In this document: piece by piece, positions 1 to 5,133 of the stretch
How the letters are laid out: every line of letters begins with the position of its first letter
How positions within the stretch are numbered: position 1 is the stretch's first letter
NCBI GenBank assembly: GCA_041744735.1
Contig: JBGTKH010000424.1
Span: forward strand, 1 to 7,049
Reading direction: 5' to 3'
Length of the DNA stretch: 7,049 nucleotides
Source: JBGTKH01 sp041744735
GTDB lineage: Bacteria > Planctomycetota > Planctomycetia > Pirellulales > Pirellulaceae
Notes under the pieces: generated by a model
Seen by the model: the letters and a program-made list of their open reading frames with translations, nothing else
Told to the model about the DNA's origin: nothing
The model's database searches: none
Translations under genes and position numbers: made by a program

Positions 1-330
1 TTTGTCGTCGGCTGCCGCTTGTTGGCTTGCTTTGACATGCTGGTTTATCTGCAGGTAGTTAGAAATGAACCCGTTGCACTGGCACCATGAAGTGTTTGTA
101 TCAAATACAGCGAGGGCACGCCACGCGGGCAATGTCGCCACCCGTTTCAATCCAGTGGAACCTCAGTGGCCACATCGCCACGCCGTGATTCGCCAACATC
201 GTCGAAGCATCCAGTGGCCGATGCTTCACCGCGTCCTCTTCGCCCCCGCCAACACTTAATGCGCCGATTAACGGTGACGTAACGATCGTTGCACGTCCAT
301 CGTTGCTGCGGGAGGGTGGCTGGGGCTGAG
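1..330. other. Leading region without a convincing gene
   Basis: Both strands have open stretches here, but none has a recognisable domain, a ribosome binding site or a conserved-looking product. The open frames on the minus strand run straight through the hairpin and tandem repeats further right, which argues against real coding. The one notable element is an isolated 30-mer at 144-173 whose minus-strand 3' end reads ATTGAAAC, the classic end of many CRISPR repeats. No second copy exists in the window. The region could be eroded remnants of a gene or mobile element. Confidence 0.5.
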
Positions 331-370
331 TCCGCGAAGCCCCAGGCGTTACAAGCTGGGGCTTCGCGGA
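331..370. repeat. Perfect 15-bp hairpin (REP-like inverted repeat)
   Basis: The arm at 331-345 (TCCGCGAAGCCCCAG) is the exact reverse complement of 356-370, with a 10-nt loop (346-355). The stem is very GC-rich and would be highly stable in RNA or single-stranded DNA. No T-run follows on either strand, so a classical Rho-independent terminator is unlikely. A dispersed REP-type intergenic palindrome, or part of the end of a mobile element, fits better. It ends 7 bp before the 26-bp tandem repeats begin. Confidence 0.85.
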
Positions 371-376
371 TGTCAC

Positions 377-446
377 GCGACACCAAGTTTGTCGTGCTAA
401 TTGCGACACCGAGTTTGTCATGGTAATTGCGACACCGAGTTTGTCC
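377..446. repeat. 26-bp tandem direct repeat, about 2.7 copies
   Basis: Units start at 377, 403 and 429. Each begins GCGACACCRAGTTTGTC, and the first two continue into a segment ending TAATT. The third is truncated after the shared 17-18 bp core. The core is itself partly dyadic (GACA...TGTC). Regularly spaced short direct repeats like these are typical of transposase-binding repeats at IS ends (IS21-family ends carry several copies) or of regulatory iterons. No transposase gene is present in the window, so if this is an IS end the element is a remnant. Repeat structure is certain; function is inferred. Confidence 0.8.
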
Positions 447-448
447 AT

Positions 449-463
449 TGGTGAAATTCACCA
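449..463. promoter_or_regulatory. 15-bp palindrome, operator-like
   Basis: TGGTGAA-A-TTCACCA is a perfect dyad with 7-bp arms around one central base. It starts 3 bp after the last tandem repeat core and lies 31 bp upstream of the ATG at 495. The size fits an operator for a dimeric helix-turn-helix regulator. It could equally be part of a mobile-element end. No nearby regulator gene helps decide. Confidence 0.35.
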
Positions 464-494
464 GATTTGTTATCAAGGTCGAAACCCGACACTG

Positions 495-731
495 ATGGAT
501 ATCACCATTGCCATTGCCGACCCCGTTTTTCTGCTGGCCGGCCCGCTTGGTCCAGACGACGCATTGAAAGTCGTCGGCAAGAAATCGCTGGAGGCTGCCG
601 GAAAGAAGCCTGCCGGACGAGCGATCACAGCCGCTTTGGAAAACGCGGCGCAGCGCCAGGCGACACGACAACTCGGCGAGACCGTACCGCAACTTGCCGG
701 AAAGGACTTGGCTCCATGGTTACTCCTCTAG
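495..731 (+). CDS. Small hypothetical protein, 78 aa
   Basis: I do not recognise this product. From the ATG at 495 the frame encodes 78 residues, beginning MDITIAIADPVFLLAGPLGPDD. It starts with a hydrophobic stretch (about residues 3-17), followed by a basic, Ala/Gly-rich segment with three closely spaced lysine clusters (about 27-43) and a Gln/Arg-rich helical stretch. Third codon positions are GC-rich, consistent with coding, but no clear Shine-Dalgarno sequence precedes the start. The frame is open further upstream to 420, but that part lies in the tandem repeats and is unlikely to be coding. The last ~107 bp overlap a minus-strand ORF (625-936), so at most one of the two is likely intact. 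It may be the surviving end of a degraded gene. Confidence 0.35.
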   Translation: MDITIAIADPVFLLAGPLGPDDALKVVGKKSLEAAGKKPAGRAITAALENAAQRQATRQLGETVPQLAGKDLAPWLLL

Positions 732-936
732 CGAGCCAGTACAGCGCCCAAATCACGACGGCCGCGACCATCAGCGGCATCAATTCGCCGGCAAGGCAGG
801 CAGCCACAACACCGACACAGATCAGCACAAGGGTTGCTTTCAGGAATGACTCGAACACAGTGAGATCCTCGATGCGGCGCGATGCAAGAGACAGCGCAAA
901 GCGGGCGCGGAGCGAGCAGAATTCGTCGGTCAACAC
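625..936 (-). CDS. Possible small two-helix membrane protein, 103 aa
   Basis: The minus-strand frame starts at GTG (934-936). It encodes a short polar N-terminus, then two hydrophobic segments (about residues 31-49 and 52-69) separated by a short turn, consistent with a helical hairpin in the membrane. GC-rich third codon positions over the first 70 codons support coding. After about residue 71 the composition changes to basic, proline-rich sequence that is antisense to the end of the plus-strand ORF at 495-731, so the real C-terminus may have been lost or shifted. The start is not preceded by a clear ribosome binding site. No family is recognised. It may be a gene remnant. Confidence 0.3.
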   Translation of the reverse strand: MLTDEFCSLRARFALSLASRRIEDLTVFESFLKATLVLICVGVVAACLAGELMPLMVAAVVIWALYWLARGVTMEPSPFRQVAVRSRRVVVSPGAAPRFPKRL

Positions 937-939
937 GTT

Positions 940-1388
940 TAAGCCGGCCGGTCATGCTCATGTGCCGTCTTTTCGGCCGCTGTTAAGCAAATCCGGCGGG
1001 TGAAACGACCGCGGGCCGAGAAAATGACCGACAAACCGCGTTGCCGATCGCTATGTGCCCCGGCACTTACATGTGCCGTGCGAGCAGGGGTTTGTTAAGC
1101 TCGCGCGCGATTTCGGCGCATCAAGCGGGCCGCGAACACCATGCGGGATCACAAGTACAAAAAACGTCTCGGCACGCCGAATTAAACTCCTCGACTTGCT
1201 CGCCGATGCACGGAAGCTTTAAGACACTTTTGCGACCGGCGCTGCTTGCCGGCCCGAAATCCCAGGGCGCTTAATATGCGGGCTCATGAGCGAATTTAAT
1301 GTTTGCTGGCGCGATCAAACATGAAACTCAATACGATTCGTAACCGACATTGACCACGGGCTGCTAAAACGCTCGCACGAACCGTCAG
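940..1388. other. Intergenic region with no recognisable gene
   Basis: No open frame here has a credible start, composition or motif. Small features are a GTGCC/GGCAC dyad at 1055-1066 and a 7-bp inverted repeat ATGTTTG/CAAACAT (1299-1305 and 1316-1322, 10-nt loop). There is also a loose direct repeat in which ATGTGCCGT is followed by TGTTAAGC about 20 bp later (960-988 and 1071-1100). The region could be decayed coding sequence or could hold an unrecognised RNA. Nothing decides between these. Confidence 0.4.
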
Positions 1389-1571
1389 CTACTTAGCACG
1401 CCTGGGCAAGGCAGACTCATCACCCGGATAGACGTAGTCGTCCGGCAGCAGTCGTTCCAATTCAGTAGTTTCCCGGTCGAGTTGGTCAGCCTGCTTGTCC
1501 AGCTCGTGCAACTGCCGCCGCAGGTCTTCGTAGCGGGCGATCAGGTCGGTCCGTTGTTTCGTGTTTGACAT
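1389..1571 (-). CDS. Small coiled-coil hypothetical protein, 60 aa
   Basis: From the ATG at 1571 the frame encodes 60 residues, beginning MSNTKQRTDLIARYEDLRRQ. A TTG two codons upstream (1577) is an alternative start. Residues about 8-43 form a highly charged amphipathic helix with leucines and other apolar residues at heptad-like spacing, which suggests a dimeric coiled coil. The tail is short and acidic to basic (PDDYVYPGDES...). Codon use is GC3-rich and looks coding. No Shine-Dalgarno sequence is evident and no partner gene lies in the same orientation. The function is unknown; a small structural or adaptor protein is possible. Confidence 0.45.
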   Translation of the reverse strand: MSNTKQRTDLIARYEDLRRQLHELDKQADQLDRETTELERLLPDDYVYPGDESALPRRAK

Positions 1572-1785
1572 GATCAAAGTTCAGTTTGCCAAGGTGCGCA
1601 TCGGTTACGCTTCGCGTTCAACTTGCGTCGAAGGGTGCGCTATTGAAAACGGCCAGGAGGGTAAGTCCAAAGACCTTCCGAGACCATTCGGTCCGGCACC
1701 TCCCGGCCGCACGCTGTTGTACCACAAGCGGTGCGCCGGTGAAGGCGCGGGCCATGTTTCGTCAGCTCGAAAACGGCCAAATCGC

Positions 1786-1807
1786 CAAAACGGTAATTAC
1801 CGTTTTG
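1786..1807. promoter_or_regulatory. Perfect 22-bp palindrome, candidate operator
   Basis: The core AAAACGGTAATTACCGTTTT, extended by a paired C and G outside, is a perfect uninterrupted dyad with no spacer. Short, perfectly symmetric AT-centred sites of this length are typical binding sites for dimeric regulators (TetR-, GntR- or antitoxin-like). It lies about 170 bp upstream of the first sialidase-like fragment and 215 bp upstream, on the minus strand, of the coiled-coil ORF start. No regulator gene in the window is an obvious partner; the ORF6N protein is the only putative DNA-binding protein. Confidence 0.45.
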
Positions 1808-1851
1808 CGCGCTCACACCTTGGACGAATACCGCTATTTACCGAGAGAAAG

Positions 1852-1902
1852 TGCAATTGTTTGCAACGACTTGATAATGCCACAGAAGTGACTACAATTG
1901 CA
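1852..1902. repeat. 9-bp inverted repeat
   Basis: TGCAATTGT (1852-1860) is exactly complementary to ACAATTGCA (1894-1902), with 33 nt between the arms. It could be a weak stem-loop, a pair of half-sites, or chance. It precedes the first sialidase-like fragment. Confidence 0.3.
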
Positions 1903-1970
1903 AAAACGCTCGGTCCCGACGAGTTGGCGGATGTCGAATTTCGTCCCCTTCCCAGGCGTGCCCCGCGAGC

Positions 1971-2293
1971 TTCGCCGCGACGGCCAGGAATCGCAGGATT
2001 GGTTCAAGCAAGCGCGGCAAGAGCGCCGTTACACGGGCAGCGGAGGCAACGACCGGCGTTTCCTGATGCTGCTCTACAGCGTCGACGCGCTGAACTGGTT
2101 TCAGGCCGGCTGCGTGGCTCAAGCGGACGAACTGCGACAATCGTTCATGTACGGCAAGCCCGTCGTGGACGGCGACGACATGCTAGTCATCTCGCGTTCG
2201 GCCGTACACGGCCCCGACCAGCACGATGCCGACTGTGCCACGTTTCATCGCATCCATGACTTCCGCTCGCTGGCACTCAATCTGTTCCCATGA
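1971..2293 (+). pseudogene. Sialidase-like C-terminal fragment, copy 1
   Basis: The last 104 codons (1979-2293) encode a segment reading QDWFKQARQERRYTGSGGND and continuing through a DALNWFQAGCV motif and an HDADCATFHR motif to LNLFP-stop. From recall, this matches the C-terminal part of exo-alpha-sialidase-like (BNR/neuraminidase fold) proteins of planctomycetes, which are several hundred residues long. Here nothing upstream of about 1971 resembles the family: the sequence diverges just before a one-base difference relative to copy 2 (TTCGCCGCGAC versus TTCGCCGTCGAC). An ATG at 1898 opens the same frame but adds an unrelated 27-residue leader. This is therefore most likely a non-functional gene end. 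It is about 94% identical to copy 2. Confidence 0.65.
1979..2293 (+). repeat. 315-bp direct repeat, left copy
   Basis: By hand alignment this segment matches 3206-3520 without gaps, at a constant offset of 1,227 bp, with about 20 mismatches in 315 bp. Most differences fall at third codon positions; seven change an amino acid. Similarity ends abruptly just after the shared TGA stop codon. The preserved frame suggests either selection after duplication or duplication of diverged family members. Confidence 0.9.
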
Positions 2294-2436
2294 CAACTGT
2301 ATCGTCTGCGCCGCTGGCGACTACATAGGTTCGCCGCTCTGCTTCCCTCGCTGAATGGCGTTTGCAACAATAAGCGACATCTAAAGTCGAGCTGTTGTGC
2401 GCGACAGACTTCGCGCGTCGCCAATGAGAGAACGTC

Positions 2437-2976
2437 ATGGCCAAAACCGGCGCGTCAAAGGGACCACTGATTCCCTCGGAACGAATTGAAAGAGCGATCC
2501 TGCTGATTCGTGGCCACAGGGTGATGGTCGACTCGGACCTGGCGGCACTGTACGAAGTGGAGACGAAGCAGTTGGTGCGGGCCGTGAAACGCAACATGGA
2601 CCGGTTTCCGGCCGACTTTTCATTTGAGCTTACGCAGCAAGAGTTTGCGAACTTGAAGTGCCAATTTGGCACCTCAAGTTCCTGGGGTGGTCGTCGCACT
2701 CAGCCCTGGGTTTTCACGGAACAAGGCGTTGCTATGCTGTCCAGCGTATTACGCAGCAAACGGGCCGTCCAAGTGAACATCGAGATTATGCGGACATTTG
2801 TGCGCTTGCGGGAATTGCTGGCTACTCACAAACAACTCGCCGAGCGGTTGAACGAGTTTGAAAAGAAATACGACAAGCAATTCGCCGCTGTCTTTGACGC
2901 CATACGACAGTTGATGACCCCGCCAACCGCTGAACAGCGCGAAATGGGTTATCACACGCTCGTCAGCAAAGAATGA
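2437..2976 (+). CDS. ORF6N domain-containing protein, 179 aa
   Basis: Residues about 8-110 match the ORF6N domain, a probable DNA-binding module of phage antirepressor-like proteins (related to KilA-N/Bro proteins) that is also frequent on bacterial chromosomes. Diagnostic stretches are IPSERIERAILLIRGHRVMV, then DSDLAALYEVETKQLVRAVKR, the FPADFSFELT segment, and FTEQGVAMLSSVLRSKRAV. A C-terminal charged helix (about 121-165, LRELLATHKQLAERLNEFEK) is a likely coiled coil for oligomerisation. Length and domain order are normal for chromosomal ORF6N proteins. The ATG at 2437 has a weak TGAGAG six bases upstream, and a GCGCGA/TCGCGC dyad sits at 2399-2416. The gene looks intact and stands alone between two sialidase-like fragments. 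A regulatory role is inferred from the family; the target is unknown. Confidence 0.9.
   Translation: MAKTGASKGPLIPSERIERAILLIRGHRVMVDSDLAALYEVETKQLVRAVKRNMDRFPADFSFELTQQEFANLKCQFGTSSSWGGRRTQPWVFTEQGVAMLSSVLRSKRAVQVNIEIMRTFVRLRELLATHKQLAERLNEFEKKYDKQFAAVFDAIRQLMTPPTAEQREMGYHTLVSKE
2649..2681. repeat. 33-bp near-perfect palindrome inside the ORF6N gene
   Basis: The arms GAACTTGAAGTGCCAA (2649-2664) and TTGGCACCTCAAGTTC (2666-2681) flank a single central T. Fifteen of sixteen positions pair; the only mismatch is A2657 against C2673. It overlaps the codons for the conserved NLKCQFGTSS motif of the ORF6N domain. It could form a strong mRNA hairpin or cruciform, or be a binding site for a dimeric protein, possibly the ORF6N product itself. 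Confidence 0.85.
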
Positions 2977-3025
2977 TCAATAATCGCAAGACAAATGGCC
3001 GCGGAACGATTGCACACTGCACTGA

Positions 3026-3520
3026 CCTGATTTTGAATCCACACTACGTCGCCGTGCGTCGACCGGAGAAACAAGAGCACGCTTAAGACGTTTTGATCAC
3101 GCCCCGTTCACCCAGTTTCATCCGATGATGGGCGGGCATCTGAAATTCGCCATCGTTTGGGACGAGCCCTCGCGGCTGTTCTGGGCGACGGCCAATTTCG
3201 CCGTCGACGGCCAGCAGTCGCAGGACTGGTTCAAGCAAGCGCGGCAGGAGCACCGTTACACGGGCAGCGGAGGCAACGACCGGCGATTCCTGATGCTGCT
3301 CTACAGCGTCGACGCGCTAAACTGGTTTCAGGCCGGCTGCGTCGCTCAAGCGGACGAACTGCGACAATCGTTCATGTACGGCAAGCCCGTCGTAAACGGC
3401 GACGACATGCTAGTCATCTCGCGTTCGGCCCTACACGGCCCCGACCAGCACGACGCCGACTGCGCCACGTTCCATCGCATCCGTGACTTCCACGCACTGG
3501 CACTCAATTTGTTCCCTTGA
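3026..3520 (+). pseudogene. Sialidase-like C-terminal fragment, copy 2
   Basis: The frame is open from just after a TGA at 3023-3025 and ends at TGA 3518-3520. Family-like sequence begins near 3098 (HAPFTQFHPMMGGHLKFAI, then WDEPSRLFWATANFAVD) and runs through the same 104-residue end as copy 1. It thus keeps about 35 more family residues than copy 1. From recall these match the C-terminal region of planctomycete exo-alpha-sialidase-like proteins. The N-terminal and central propeller parts, with the catalytic residues, are missing. The first ATG is at 3125 and would give only 131 aa, with no good ribosome binding site. It is probably a relic of a once full-length gene, perhaps disrupted by the event that placed the ORF6N gene here. 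A small expressed orphan domain is less likely. Confidence 0.65.
3206..3520 (+). repeat. 315-bp direct repeat, right copy
   Basis: This is the partner of 1979-2293 (offset 1,227 bp, no gaps, about 94% identity by hand count). The two copies flank the ORF6N gene and about 140-230 bp of non-coding sequence on each side. Confidence 0.9.
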
Positions 3521-3782
3521 CACCAGCATTTCGTGCTGTGGCCGGAAAACGACGGTGAGTTGGGGGCCTTCATGTAGAAACTGACCATCACCCACGTGCG
3601 AAACTGGCAGGCGTTCAAGTTGCCACCACAAGAACCACGACCAGTGGTGGATTGACAATACGAACACGTTTCGCGAACCTGATGTTTCCTTGCATTGAAT
3701 TTCTCGAGGGCGAGCGGCGCATGAAATAGGTGTTTCGAGCGATTTTCTCGCGATGCCAACGACGTTCGCCATTCTCGCAGCT

Positions 3783-3813
3783 ATTGCGATTGCAAACCGA
3801 ATGTCGTCGCAAT
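3783..3813. promoter_or_regulatory. Inverted repeat upstream of the operon, possible operator
   Basis: ATTGCGA (3783-3789) is exactly complementary to TCGCAAT (3807-3813), with a 17-nt spacer. This puts half-sites about two and a half helical turns apart, 36 bp before the operon's first start codon. The location suits repression of the operon. A chance match is possible for arms this short. Confidence 0.3.
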
Positions 3814-3835
3814 TGATCGCACTCCGATGCGTCGT

Positions 3836-3840
3836 GAGGG
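3836..3840 (+). promoter_or_regulatory. Shine-Dalgarno sequence for the 426-aa gene
   Basis: GAGGG lies nine bases before the ATG at 3850, a near-ideal spacing. It supports this start over any downstream methionine and is one of the clearest ribosome binding sites in the window. Confidence 0.7.
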
Positions 3841-3849
3841 TGAAACTCA

Positions 3850-5130
3850 ATGATTCAACCAAAATGTGAATGGGGATTGCTCGGTCCGGAAAAACTTGCG
3901 AGTGAACGCCGCGTCCGAACGCTTGGCGTGGGCGCAGCCGTGCGGACCTTCAATGATCTGGCGGTTCCGGGAATGGGGAACGTGTTCTTCGGCAAGCAGT
4001 TGTTCTTGGCAACGTTGGGCGTCGCGGTGGCGGAACGCTTACGCGAGGACGGAATCCGGGCGCAAAATATTGAAACGGCTAATGCAGTCGAAGCATTGGC
4101 CTGTTGGCTGGCCTTCCAGAACAACGACTGGGCCAGCGACCCGCGTTTGCGTGGCGTCACAAAAATGCGCCACCGAAACAAGGCGCCGCTGTTCACGGAG
4201 GCCCGAAAACGCAGCTTCTACGTGACTCAGCCGATGCGTATGTCCACGGTGCAACCGTTGCCGGGCTTGGGTTTCGTGAATTCCGATTCAGAACGATTCA
4301 ATGCATTCAGCATCGCGAAGCTCGGTCAGGGATTTGTCGAAGCCGTGTGCGAACACTTCGGTACGAGCTATTACACGAAGAACGTGCTTGAACATCTCGT
4401 CGATTGGGCGTTAGGCAAAGCACTTGGCCGCGGTGATACTCTCACGAAAGCGATATCGCCGGTTGAGCCCTTGCCCCAAAAGTTCCGTGAACTTTTGCGG
4501 TCGATCATCGTACGCGGCGATGATGGGAAGACCTGCAGGAGAAAAGCAATCTTGGATTGGGTTGAACGGATTTGCTCCTCCGGATCGACGGGGGATTCAT
4601 GGTCGACCAAGCCAAATGAGTTGGACGGTGAACATTGGAGAGACTTGGAGGCGGGGGCGAAGTTCTTCGAAACACGAGAAGCCGCGATAGGGCTGCTCGA
4701 TGAAGTCGAGTGCCATATCGGAAACATGGATAGTCCCAAACTCGATCTCCAGAGTGCAGTGCCGTCGCAGATTCGCGAACGCTGTGAACGTCTCGCACGA
4801 ATCGCGCGGGAGTTCTTGGACCTGAACCACGACCCTTCACCGGACCAGCAGCCCGTCGCGTTCTGTCGTGAATGCCTGGACGACACAAGCGTCATTGCAA
4901 ATCTCGTTCAGCGCGACGGCCGGGTCCTTCGCCTCAGCAGCCATACCGTTGTCCCGGGCCCGGCGTTCCGAGGCACTGTCGCAGACGAAGCCGAAATGGA
5001 CGAAGAAACATCTCCCGATGAGTCAGTCAACGAAGACGATTTGCCACCGTATATTTCGCGGAGAGTGGGAAATATGCTCCTACTGAGTCACGACCTGCAC
5101 GGCAAACTCGATGACTACCTGAAGCAATAG
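3850..5130 (+). CDS. Unrecognised 426-aa protein, operon partner of a Tdp1-like phosphodiesterase
   Basis: I do not recognise this family. The protein appears cytosolic and largely alpha-helical, with no signal peptide and no convincing membrane span. An apolar, glycine-rich N-terminal region (about residues 25-62: LGVGAAVRTFNDLAVPGMGN, then VFFGKQLFLATLGVAVAERL) is the most conserved-looking part, and a helical stretch with NAVEALACWLAF (78-89) follows. The middle (about 150-320) is a series of charged helices. A lone FCREC cysteine pair lies at 338-342, too little to claim a zinc site. An acidic linker (379-398, rich in Asp and Glu) leads to a C-terminal helix ending LHGKLDDYLKQ. No Walker, nuclease or methyltransferase motif is visible. 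It has a strong ribosome binding site, and its stop codon is only 3 bp from the next gene, so the two are almost certainly co-expressed. The acidic linker could mimic DNA or contact the partner. A role as accessory or specificity subunit is inference. Confidence 0.9.
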   Translation: MIQPKCEWGLLGPEKLASERRVRTLGVGAAVRTFNDLAVPGMGNVFFGKQLFLATLGVAVAERLREDGIRAQNIETANAVEALACWLAFQNNDWASDPRLRGVTKMRHRNKAPLFTEARKRSFYVTQPMRMSTVQPLPGLGFVNSDSERFNAFSIAKLGQGFVEAVCEHFGTSYYTKNVLEHLVDWALGKALGRGDTLTKAISPVEPLPQKFRELLRSIIVRGDDGKTCRRKAILDWVERICSSGSTGDSWSTKPNELDGEHWRDLEAGAKFFETREAAIGLLDEVECHIGNMDSPKLDLQSAVPSQIRERCERLARIAREFLDLNHDPSPDQQPVAFCRECLDDTSVIANLVQRDGRVLRLSSHTVVPGPAFRGTVADEAEMDEETSPDESVNEDDLPPYISRRVGNMLLLSHDLHGKLDDYLKQ

Positions 5131-5133
5131 CCA

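Larger units (their letters stand above)
1572..1970. other. Intergenic region with palindromes
   Basis: This stretch lies between the small minus-strand ORF and the first sialidase-like fragment. Its main features are a perfect 22-bp palindrome (1786-1807) and a 9-bp inverted repeat (1852-1860 with 1894-1902). A short frame at 1754-1891 (MFRQLENGQIAKTVITVLR...) spans the palindrome but has unbiased third codon positions and no family resemblance, so I do not call it a gene. No promoter with both good boxes was found. Confidence 0.4.
3521..3849. other. Intergenic leader upstream of the two-gene operon
   Basis: No gene is seen here; the minus-strand open frames lack motifs and extend into the sialidase-like fragment. 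A 7-bp hairpin with a 14-nt loop (CCACCAC 3623-3629, GTGGTGG 3644-3650) has no T-run. A TTGACA at 3652-3657 is a good -35-like hexamer, but the hexamer 17 bp downstream (GAACCT) is a poor -10. A possible operator lies at 3783-3813. The length is enough for a promoter and 5' leader serving the operon that starts at 3850. Confidence 0.45.

Noticed and set aside
32..60. TTGACA at 32-37 as a promoter -35 box
   Set aside because: The hexamer at proper spacing (GTAGTT) is a poor -10 and no convincing gene follows.
101..692. Long minus-strand open frames (115 and 181 codons) across the repeat region
   Set aside because: They read through the hairpin and the tandem repeats, change character along their length, show no domain, and overlap a better-looking plus-strand frame.
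960..1100. Loose direct repeat ATGTGCCGT...TGTTAAGC at 960-988 and 1071-1100
   Set aside because: Only the two short ends match, spacing differs by one base and the interiors are unrelated; too weak to call a repeat.
3623..3650. Hairpin with 7-bp stem as a terminator for the sialidase-like fragment
   Set aside because: No T-run follows on either strand and the 14-nt loop is large.
4371..4895. Minus-strand open frame of 174 codons inside the 426-aa gene
   Set aside because: It is serine/arginine-rich sequence antisense to a well-supported gene with its own ribosome binding site; a shadow frame.
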